From NCBI GenBank assembly GCA_903813345.2, contig CAIIXF020000006.1:26047936-26111935 (forward strand): DNA of 64,000 nt, given 5' to 3'. Position 1 is the stretch's first letter. The number at the start of each line of letters is the position of its first letter. The notes beneath the pieces were generated by a model. That model saw only the letters and a program-made list of their open reading frames with translations. It did not search any database and was not told the origin of the DNA. The stretch comes from Owenia fusiformis. Lineage: Eukaryota; Annelida; Polychaeta; Sabellida; Oweniidae. Positions 1-12,300 of this stretch are shown in pieces. The position numbers and the translations under genes were made by a program.

Positions 1-362
1 AATCACAGGATATGGATTCTGCTTCTTCAGATAATAGTTGCGGAAATTCACTGACTCAAACGTGTAGTATCCAGGGAACCATTGATCAGTTCTGAGGGTA
101 AATGTTGCATCATTAACGAAAATATGAGGGTTTCGTGATTCGTCGTAATGCTCTATATTTAGCCGGTAGTTGTAGTGTCTTATGTATGAGCCTCCATATT
201 CTCCAGACTCCAGGGAAACAGTGTTGTTCTCAGAAGTGAGACCGGGAGTTACTAAGTAGAACGGGTGGAAGTTGGTAGAGCTGAAGAAAACACGTTGTTG
301 ATAGTCGATTCCGAGCCTTTGATTTGGATGACTCTTAGGGGAAAGATAGACGGGTCCTTGTT
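1..362 (-). CDS. Exon E46: AbfB3, cut by window edge
   Basis: Acceptor TTTTCAG|AA, then [58 protein letters not shown], open to base 1. About 120 residues are seen; the domain's end and the rest of the gene lie outside. Confidence 0.88.
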
Positions 363-3300
363 CTGAAAATTAAAGTTATATTAGTGGGCTATTTAGGCCA
401 AAAAGACATCATGATTTTAAATCTTAGGTTTAGTTACCTGTATTTTACACAACAAAATGTAAATCCCTTTAAGAGAGAGCCATCTATCTAAGAATCTCAA
501 CAAAAATTTATTTAAACAATTCAATGGGTACAGCCACCAATGTTACATGATATACTGGTATGTTGATGAAAATTGCAATTCATGTATTCAAAAATACGAT
601 CAATGTAACATTCTCAAGAAAGAAATGTTCCTTACGCTGGTGACAATCAGGATGTGCGACATCTCTATAGACCTTCCAGCTCCCCCCAGATACTGTGTAA
701 GAACCTATCCCTACATAGCTGATAGGCACAGGTGCGGGGTCCGACCACGTCATGAAGCTGTTGATCCCGGGACACAAGCCCTTTCCAGCTGATATGACCA
801 TATTAGGACCACTTCTCATCCAGCTTACCCAGAACTGACGATATTCATTACACTTTAAGATTCTCGGAGTGTCCACATAGATTTTCTTAGCACCATTTTG
901 ACCCATTGCAATGAACGATTTTTTATTGTTAGTGCCACCTATTTCCACATGGTAAACACCTGAGAGGTCGGCAGTTTCTGATTGGCTGAGATAGATCATA
1001 GCGCCCCGACAGGTCATGACCTCCAGGCGTATATAAGTATGGCCACTGAGTATTGTAGGATTGGCAACATAATACGCTCTGTAATCTGGAGGTGTTTCAA
1101 CGTGAATCACCTGCGATGTATTTCCTGAAAATTTATTGAACATGTATATTTTCACTTCACATATTTGTTTCAATGTCTTGATAAGTTTCTTCATGACTAG
1201 GCAATACATGTGTTGAATCCCAAGCAAAATTTTTCAGTTCACCCATATAGCTCAGCGGAGCATGTACAAATTACGCATAGGTCCCAGATTCGATCCCAGT
1301 TCAGGCACTTTGCTTGTTGCATTGAGTAATTCACGGTGTTTGACTGAGTGGTTCGTGCCTCGTAAAAAGGTGTGTACGGTGTGCTGTTACTTGTATGGCT
1401 ATGTATCAGTGCACATAAAAGAACACAACACTTCTCTAAGGATGGGTTTCTGGGTCTGTCAGGATTATCTACATGAATTACGACGAGATACATATATGGG
1501 ATAAACCCAAGCGGTATCGCTCACCTTCAAACAAAATACAATACATTACAATATCATACCTGATATCCCCTCATCCGGTAGGCCACACCAGTCTAGATTA
1601 CATTGGGTCCATTCAGCATCGTGGGGAGTGTCCTTGGGGTAGGACTTGCCCCCCATGTCACGACATTCCTTCCCCTTCATCTCGATACTCCCCACCCCTG
1701 TGCGGGTATCATCCGGACATGTACCTACAGATACCAAAATATTTTGATATATCTGATCATGTAATCTTTCCAATGATATAATTTGTGAGATGACTGCTTA
1801 TGTTCTTATATGAAATATCTGATCAATTGACATGTCAATGTGTAGCTTTCAAATGGTATCATTTGTGAAATGAATATTTATGTGCTTATGTATGCTGCTT
1901 TTGGATGGATAAAATGGAATATAACACTTTTAGTTTATCGCAACCATTTTCAGACTAACATTAAGGTATGATGCTGAAACTTCAGGATATAATAGATAAC
2001 ACTTAAATTGCAATATACACAAAATTTCAGTTGTAACAAAGAATATTAAAGAAAGTTAGAGCATATAGTGCATTACTTCTGGGACAACCCTCATATTCAT
2101 AAACTCACCAATGGTTGCAGGAACGTATTGGAAGCCATTTGATTTATCAGTAAAGCACCAATCTAGGTGACAATCTGTCAAGTCCTCGTTGGATGGGTTC
2201 CCATTGACACGTCCACCAAGGTTCTTACAGCTCGTGAATGGCATCTGCATTGTGCCATACGCCTTCCTTGTGCCAGCGGGACAGAAACCAGGCTGAAGAA
2301 AGAATGTGAAAAAATGAGGTTAGCAATATAGAAGAAATTCCAGTCCTCAAGTATTATGGCCTCCTGACAAGTAGAGGTAACTACTAACTAAAATGGAAGA
2401 GTTGTACTACACTTTAAGCTGCACTATACTTAATTTAGAAGAAAAAATAAAAAAGTAATCATTGAAACGTGTTACTCACACACTAGCTCAAATATGACAC
2501 AAAGTTTGATTTGCTTTAATATTGAACCAAGAAAAAAGTAACTCACAAAGAAAAAAGCATTTGTAGTTCAGAGATCATTAGACATGCATGCACATGTTAA
2601 ACAAAGTACATGTTTTAAATTACTATTGATTTAAAAGATGGCGACACTTCTATAAAAATGAATGTATCATGTAATACAAACAACTCTGCTATCTTTCAAT
2701 GACATTGATAAAAACTTGATATATAAAGCTTGACAGATCGAAAATGTTTTTTGATAATTTATTGTAAGCTTTGATGTGGTCCATTTGAGCTGTTGTTGGT
2801 GTCAAATGAAAGATAAGGTTCTCATCAACACATTGGACATATTATGAAATTTAAATGTTAGTCTTTATTTTGCCCAAAAATGTTGAAAATTCCCAAAGTG
2901 CGCCTTTAACTGTATATCACTTTATAAATCAATGATTAGGGGACCATGATTGGCAACAGGACTGATTTAATTTACACATGTTTGAATGATCAATTTTATC
3001 CTACTTTCATGCAGTCCCTTATTTTTCAATGTGGTATCTGTATGTCATCATTTCCATTCCTTACCAAACTATGGACCCATTTGTTACAGTTTTTATTCAG
3101 GAGCAACTCCAGACTTTTCTGGAACTTAAGCTTAAAAATATAAATACCAATAGAAAGAAAACCACTGCTCAACTTACCCTAGAGGGTACAAGCCCTGGCC
3201 TAATTCCCCAGCTGTCTATACGACACCAGTCAAAGTGACACTTCACCCAGTGGCTTGGTGATGGCTGACCATTCCATGCTCCCCCGATTCCTGAAATGTT

Positions 3301-6300
3301 AAAAAATACATCAGATGATGAGCAAGCTTAACGTTATAGATAAAATTCAAATGATTCAAAATGACACTAAGATTGTACATTCACTCATCTGAACAAAACC
3401 TGTACATTTAATAATCTGTACAAATCACTTATTTGAACATTCAAACACCTGCAAATTCACACACCTGCACAACTCACCTGTACATTCACTCCTTTGTACA
3501 TATACTCACTTGCACATTCACTCACCTGTACATTCACTTACCTGTACAAATCACTCATCTGAATCTTTACTTTTATGTACATTCACTCACCTGTGTATTT
3601 ACCCACCTGTACATATGTATACGCACCTGTTCATTCACTCACTTATACATATATTCAGCTATACATTCATGCACATGTACATTCACTCATCTGTACATTC
3701 ACTCACCTGAACATTCACTCAACTCAACTGTACAGTTATTCATCTATACCTTCACTTACCTGTGTATTAACTCACCTGAAAATTCACTCACTTGAACACT
3801 CACCCAACTGCACATTCACGCACCTGAACACTCATTCATCTGCACATTCACTCACCTGAACATTTACTTACCTGTACATTCTTCCATCTTCATGCTGACA
3901 ATACCATAGCCTATCCAGGTATCACCGAAACACTTCCCTTTCCCAGCACCAATGAAGAAGCTAGACTCTGAAACAGGAAAATGATTGGCAAAATTAAGTT
4001 TTGGTATATAACCTATATATAAAGAGAAGAAACCCAGAAGATCTTAAACTCAATTAGTCAATAGCTTCACATTTTTTCAAACAAGAAGTCCTTCAAAATT
4101 AACTTATTGAGATCAAATTGAAAATTTCCACATAACACTAAGAACTATGATATACATGTAAGCTAAAGTAGTTTAAACTTTATATCTGGCCTTTTTTGTA
4201 TACCGTATACTAATCTAGTATTTGTATATAAATAAATAATTTCAAACCCATAAAATATAGATAGAATGTGCGATGTCTACTTACTTTCCTCAGTGAATGA
4301 AGCCTGGAGTGCAAACAACATTTGTCGAGCATTAGCACGTTTAAAATCCACAGTAATACCAACATTTATGTCTTCTCTGAAAACTGGACCACCAAGAACA
4401 GTATTCAGCTCTTCTGCTGCGACCTCATCACTTGGACCATCAGCATTTGCAATAGCTGATAGCTTCTCCTGGTTTCTGTAATGGATTCCCATAACGTCAC
4501 CAGTTTTTACACTAAGCCTTGTGCTCAAGGGTACAGTCTGTAAGGTACCTAATGAAATGAAATAAATGAAAAGAATGATAAATAAAAATCACACAGTTAA
4601 CTCTCCTATACAGAAATTCAAGATTATCCTGAATTCCCTATTATCCTGAATTCTCCATCCTGATCCAATCAATTTTTATTATCTTGAATCCTATCATCCT
4701 GTTGATATGAACTGTATTATCCTCAACAAAGTTATCCTAAGCCTAACATGAACCCTATTATTCTGAACCCTCCTACCCTGAACCTAATGTAACAGAAAAT
4801 GTATGAAACAGCAAGTTAACTCTCTTCATTGTATAGAAATACAAGAAATCTAAAACTCCATTTGATATTTGAAAAGCAGAAAATAAAAAATACATCATTA
4901 AATCAACATTGAAGCAGATGACTAAATTGTTACCTGGGGTTGAGGCAGGAAGTGATGTCAGGGACATGAGGGTGTAGTTGGACTGACCACCCCCTGGTCG
5001 CCAGATTCCAATAAATGGAGTACTACTTGAGTCATCACGGAAAAAGCTATAAACAAGGCATAAAGAGAACCTTTTATCAAGTGAGAAAATTAGAAATTAG
5101 TACCTGAGCTCATCAAAAGAGGTCATACATATAGTTAAGGTCACCAATGCCGAGTCTGGGTCCAATGTAGAAATTTGTTTCACAGATGAATATATTAAAA
5201 TATAACATTACGAATATATTAAATCACTAGGGCAGAGCATTTGTACTGAAAGGAGTGTTTTCAGTACAAATATGTACTGAAAAATGTACTAGTTTTGTTT
5301 CAGTACAAATTTAAGTATATTTTTGTACTGAAAAATGCAATGAATTTTTTTCAGTATATTTTTCAGTACAAATTCATGTACTGAAAAATATACTGAATTT
5401 TAAGTACAAATTTAAGTATAAATATGTACTGAAAAATGTACTGAATTTTAAGGACAAATTTAAGTGCAAAAATATACTGAAAAATGCACTGAAAATTTAA
5501 GGATAAATTTAAGTACAAATATATACTGAAAATGTACTGAAATTTAAGTGCAAAAGTCAGTATAAAAATGTACTGAAAAATATACTGAAATTTAAGGATA
5601 ATTTTAAGTATAAATATATGCAATGAGAAATATTTGTGCCCAATAATGGAAATAAGAGAAAATGTAAATGTAAGGCAAACTTTATAAACTCTAAATCACT
5701 CAAAAAGTTCTTAGAATGGTGAAAAAGTGCATGATTTTAAAAGAATTTTTGGCCGGGGGGGGGGGGGTTTGCTTGGACCCCTGAAACCCCCCCAACAGGA
5801 ATGCTATTACATTATGAAATTATTTTGGATGCTTCTTTTACAGCATCCTTGAACCCAACTTAAAAGAGTCTCTCTGTAATCAGGTTTGTTTTGCCCTGTC
5901 AAAATATTTTGTTTTGTTAGTGGATTAATAAAGTTTCTTTAGACACATCCTTTAAAGCAGACTCTAATCAAACTGGAGAGGCTAGGTTTACTGTAATCAA
6001 GTGATTTCTTTTTTAGAAGTTATGTTTATGGATTTATTAAAAATGGCCCAAATCACTCAAAAAGTTCTTAGAATGGTGAAAAAGTGCATGATTTTAAAAG
6101 AATTTTTGGCCGGGGGGGGGGGGGGTTCGCTTGGACCCCTGAACCCCCCCCCCCCAGCCCCCCCCCAGGAATGCTATAACATTATGAAATTATTTTGGAT
6201 GCTTTCTTTACAGCAGACTTTAACCAAACTTAAAAGAGTCTCTCTGTAATCAGGTTTGTTTTGCCTTGTCAAAATATTTTGTTTTGTTAATGGATTAATA

Positions 6301-9300
6301 AAGTTTCTTTAGACACATCCTTTAAAGCAGACTCTAATCAAACTGGAGAGGCTAGGTTTACTGTAATCAAGTGTTTTCCTTTTAATGTAAGTTATGTTTT
6401 TGGATTTAACTATTCAAGACGCATCCTGTAATAATATCTGATTGCATTTTCTCCATCAATAAATTTATTTTTAGCCCGATCAAACCTATCAAATATAATG
6501 CATATATAAGGGTTATGTACTGGGAGGTTTTGGATACCCATATTTCCTGAGGGATAAACCCTTTATTTAAAACTGATCGTACACAACATGTGTATTCCAT
6601 ACCTTTTGAGGTTTCTAGATACATTCTACCTTATTAAGTTCTAAAATTCAAAAACATTAAAGGTACGAATTTTCTCAGTCTTAAAAATAAGTTTTTCATG
6701 AGATTTTCACTCATATTGCTTGAGCAAATTAATTAATTGATATCAAAATTAAAATATATAACATGAACATAGAACCTCATTTGTTCGAGTATAGCAAAAT
6801 CCATGGTATAGATGTCAAAGTCAGGAAGATGTCGTAATTCAAAATCTAAGTATATTTTTCAGTATAAATTTACACTTAAATATGCCCTTAAATTTCAGTA
6901 TATTTTTCAGTACATATTTGTACTTAAAATCACACTTAAATTTCAGTATATTTTTAAGAACATATTTGCACTTAAAATCACACTTAAAATTCAGTATATT
7001 TTTCAGTATAAATATATACTGAAAAATGTACTTAAAATTTCAGTACATTTTTCAGTACATATTTATACTGAAATTTGCACTGAAATTTTAAGTATATTTT
7101 TCAGTACATATTTATACTGAAAAATATACTAAAAAATTCAGTACATTTTTCAGTACATATTTGTACTGAAAACGCTCCTTTCAGTACAAATGCTCTGCCC
7201 TAGTGAATATAACATTACCTAAAAAACACAATTTAGAGTTTTGCTACGACGTAAAATGAATGTTACAAACTCATGAGCAATATTATGTAGTGCATAATGC
7301 AGTAATTTTTCTAAAACAAACATGTATTCTGAAAGGATATATATGTACACCATCTGTAGCCTTGATCCCTCATTAAGAGAGTTGAGATGAATTACCTAAC
7401 ACTTACCTAAAGCTGTTCACGAAGCCATCACATCTGAAGGGAATGCCTACAAGTAACTTTGCATGGTTGCCTCCCTGTCTGGGGAGATCTCTGGGATCCA
7501 AACCTACTTTAGCTGGGCAGAAACCTAAAAGTACAAAATGTACATACATGTCAGGCCCGTAGCCAGGATTTGCCAAGGGGGGGGTTCAGTTTTCAAATAT
7601 TTCCAGGGGGGTCCACATTTGACAATTTTGGCCCAAATATGGCTAAAATCACTTGAGAAGTGCTCAAAATGGTGAAAAACTGCATGATTTTGAAAGAATT
7701 TTTGGCCAGGGGGGGGGGGGGTTTCCCCAAACCCTGCGAACCCCCCTGGCTACGGGCCTGCATGTGGCTAAAGAGAGGAGGAAATACCCCAGATTTCATA
7801 CATGGACCTATCTCTACACTGTCATTATATGGAGAGAAGTTCAGCTATGAATTCTGGGGTATTCCAGCCTCTTGTGGATAAATGTTCTATGGTTCAGTTG
7901 CATCTACATCTGTGAAAATAACATGGAGAAATAGGAAAAATCCTTAGATTGAGAGACTTGGTTTGGGAACTGTTTACATACCTGGGGGAAAGGTACCAGG
8001 GGCTGCTGTTGTCTTGCCACTGGGGTAGTAACCATACAGCTCTGGAAATAGAATATTGAAGATCAGCATAAAATAAATAAACGAGGCATTAACATGCAAA
8101 ATTGTCACCACCTGCCATTTGTTACAGATGCTATCCACTGAATGCAGTTACAGATGCCAAACACTATTACAGATGCCAAACACCAACTGCTGAACACCAT
8201 TCACAAAGAAATTGAAGACAATAGCGTGTCAGTATTTCTAGCGGTGATATAAAATCTACATATTATAAGACTACACTTTATAAAGCCGTTTAAACATTTT
8301 TGGGCCCTTTATTTCAGGATATGAAAGCTAGAATTGGAATACCTTTTGAAATATTTTGGATGGATGCATGATAAAATTTTTTTTTATAAACTTAGTCCAA
8401 AAGATCTGACCTTTTTTACAAACCTAGTCCAACAGTTCTGAATTCATTTTACATTCATTGCCAAGTCTCACAAATTAGTAATAGCTCATAGTTTACCATT
8501 CTATGTTCAAGACTGACAGTCATCATAATTTATAAAAAGCTTTTTAATTGTCGTTTTTTTAAGATACACAACCTTGGATATTTTAATATGAAACAAATAC
8601 AAGGGTTAAATTCACTGGTCAGTCCATTTAATGGCTATATAAATAAATCTATGTTTATTGACAGTTGTCTAATGTATGCATGTTAAACTGGAGCATCAGA
8701 TTACAGTCAGCGACATAGTCAGGCTTAAGTTATTGATTTGCCAAACATATACAAATAGAAATACGCATTTTCAACTGAAACTTGAGCAACTGAAAGTTGA
8801 AGTCAATGATAGTACATGTAGGCATGGGCTTCCAATTCTAATTGAATTTATATAATATATGGCATCTGTTGGCAAAGACTACCCCCTTAGAATTGTGAAA
8901 ATTTGATTTATCTAGAAACGGCACATGATCTGTACAAACAAACAAACAAGTAACAAACAAACAAACAAGTAAACCTACCACAGTATGGCACAGTACAGTA
9001 CTGCCACCTTGTTTCTCTATCAGTAGTATAGCACCATGGACCATTAGGCTTGGCCTGAGGCCCAGTGGGGTTGCGGCAATAGTTATTGGCGTCAAGTACT
9101 GTGTTGTCTGGGAAGTTACTAGCCTTGTTTTGTCCATGTTTGTGTGGAAATTGACTGTCCCATCTCTGACATGTTAGGCCACCAGAGGTCTCTGATATCA
9201 TCCCCTGGTAGGAGTGTCCTCTCTTATCCTGCTTGCACTCTGAAGATAAAAACTTGCATTATCCAAAATCCTCACTGGCTAGCCCCACATAGGTTATTTA

Positions 9301-12300
9301 CCATTTTTGTGGTTGGGCAAAGTCACTTGCAAAAATTTGTAAATAGGCGTGTGTTGTTCTTTCATTCACAAATTAGCAACAATTTGCTTTTGGTATGCAT
9401 GAAGGTATTTTTTGAGAATTTTTGTCAACAGTAACTCATAGCAAGCTGAGACCAACACTATACGTCTAATACTATTTAACTGTTGTTGTCAAAAGTGTAA
9501 TATTTGTGGAAAATAAGGCATGTGTAGTAGCTGGGACCAATGGTGTAAATTACTAGATATAGCATGTACCCCATAAAAATTGGTATGAGCATGAATTCAA
9601 ATGAATGGCACTTTTTTTGTTGAAACCTTATTGATGGATAGAAGGTCAGATGGACAGACAAAGCAAATACATGGTGACATCAATATTTCACCAGTTCTTT
9701 AAAGAGTTTTTAACCTTTACAAGAAAGTAAAATATAGGACAGGCATGCCCGTAGCCAGGATTTGCCAAGGGGGTGTTTGCTTTTTGAAAAATTCCAGGGG
9801 GGTTCACTTGTGACAATTTTGGTCCAAAAATGGCCAAAAGTGCTCAGAATGGTGAAAAACTGCATGATTTTGAACGATTTTTTGGCCAGGGGGGGGTGCT
9901 CCAACCCATTGAACCTCCCCTGGCTACGGGCCTGATAGGCCTGGAAAAATAACCACTTAAGTGAGCTAAAAAGCACTGTTCAATTTAAAGATTGAACATT
10001 ACTGAATTACTGAAAAACTAAAACCATACCACATAATTTAACATCACAGTACTCCAATATGGTTGCAGGATCAGTGGTGTAACACCAAGGACCATTCGGC
10101 CTCCCATCAGGGTTCCTACATTTGTTGGCAACAGCTGTTAGGTTTCTCTCAGGGAAATCTGTAGGGCTGTAAGGAGGGTGACTGTGGGGCCACTGGGAAT
10201 CCCAGCGCTGACAACTCTTCGATGATGCTGTTGATGTTCTCTCGCCATTGTATTCTTTACCTAACGTTGTGATCTTGCAATCTAGAATATGATGAGACAT
10301 TTTTTATAAAGTCTCATGTTATATGAATTAATTTCAGTGTTAATGTTACAAAATGCTGATAACAATAATAAGCATGTACATGTTTTACATGTATATGTCT
10401 CTGGTTAAGACTGCTGCTTAATGTGGTGCATTGTAAAATAAAATAAAATAAAAAAACTTCTAGGATGAATACACTAACGTAATATACAGAATTCATAAAA
10501 TGTAGCCAGAGCCAATAATTCAAGCTAGATGCTTTCTGTTGAAAGCCCATGGTTCAAAAGTAAAATTTGAAACCAATCGGGAAATATGGGCATTCATCAT
10601 GAACCTGGCATGGCTAACTTTCTGCAATCAACAGACTAATACCCATCTTTCTAAAAATGATAAAACAAAGCTTAACGCTACATACCACACCATTGTATAT
10701 CGCAATACTCCCAGCGGGTGCCTGGCTCCATTGTATAGCACCAGGGTCCATCCTCTTTGTTGTCTGGGTTACGGCAATAATTGTTAGCATGCTTTAATGT
10801 ACGATCAGGGAACAGGCTAGGATCGTTACGGTCATGTTTATTTGGAGTCTGGCTGTCCCATCGTTGGCAGAGTTTCCCAGTTCTTGTGCGAGCTAGTTTT
10901 CCCATATATTCTTTACCAAGGTTTGAATATTTACATTCTAAAATCATACATTTATTCATGTCAGGTAATAGTCTTTATAATAAAGAATGGGCAATTCTAA
11001 GGACTTCCTTTTTAACATTGAAATGTATATACCAGTACATACATTTTTCATTTCTGGCGTTTCAGTATTTCAAAATAATAAATGTACATGTATTATCAAT
11101 TTTCAAAAGGTTTATCATTTATCATTTAAAGCAGGTCTTAAATGATAGAAAATCAAAGATACACATTCAACATTGCTAAACTGTGAGGTTTTTTAGCAGA
11201 TTCTTTCACATACCATCTCTCCCTGGGGTGACAGGGCTTATTGTTGAGGGTGGAATTGGGGGTCTGGTCCCAGTGCCTGCAAGGTAAAAAATGATTACTG
11301 CAAATATGGATGAAATGTCCTGCAACATTAAGTTTTCATTATCTAATGTCATAAGTTTATACATTAGGTAGATTAATTTTTTATGCTACTATTATTTAGT
11401 TTAAGTCATTTACAAGAATAACTGTAAGCACAGAAACTTTTCTAATCTACATTTTCAGTTTAAGTTATTTGCAAAAATTACAGCACACATTGAATGTTTT
11501 TTCTGCTACTTAATTTAGATTTTTAGACATTTACTAAAATTACTGAAACAAGGAAAAACTTCTTTGTTTTGATTAGTAGTATTTTCAATTGTTTCCACTT
11601 CAATATATAGAATTATACAGAAATGTCAAAATATTATTTTAAAATATAATAATAACAATAATGGTCCAGTGATTTACCTGTAAAATGTGCCCTGACAGCA
11701 TGTGTGCTTCTGATGATAGAATATGCTGCAAAATCTATAGGTACGCCTTCAGTGAAGTCTTCATCATACAATGGGGCATTAAGCGTCCTAAAAATGAAAA
11801 AATAGATAAAACTGTACCAATCACATCTATACCCATCTTCGCACGCTCGGTCTTCACTGCATTCATCGACCGACGGGAGCCGAGTGAACGAAGATGATCT
11901 ATACCTAAATATTTATCATAATGTAAGCACAAGCGCCATAAGGTAAATGACAAAAAGTACAACAAAAACAGATAGAAAAGGAACATTTAAGAGCATAACT
12001 ATTCATAAAATAAATCTTGAGCACCTCTCAAATTATTATCTAGCATATGAAGACATTTTTTGGTTGTATTTACCTGAACAATTCTGAGTATTCTACGACA
12101 CCATCCAGCCCTCTGGAGTTAGGTACTGCTGGCTTGGTGTCATTCTTTGCATAGTGTATACCTATATAGTCTCCTATTTTCACCTAGAAACAACACGAGA
12201 TGATCAAGTGAGGTCCAATGATGCTGCGCATATAAAGCTGCATTCTCCTACAGCTGTATATTCTAAACTGCACAATTTTCCTTTCACCTATTTTCTTCTT

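Noticed and set aside
3433-3859. Open frames of His/Thr/Ser-rich repeats (THLYIHS type)
   Set aside because: Translations of the donor-like minisatellite in several frames; no domain, no start context.
5363-7120. Lys/Phe/Ile-rich frames (QYIFQYIF type)
   Set aside because: Come from the stuttered inverted-repeat arms of the 2-kb element, on both strands.
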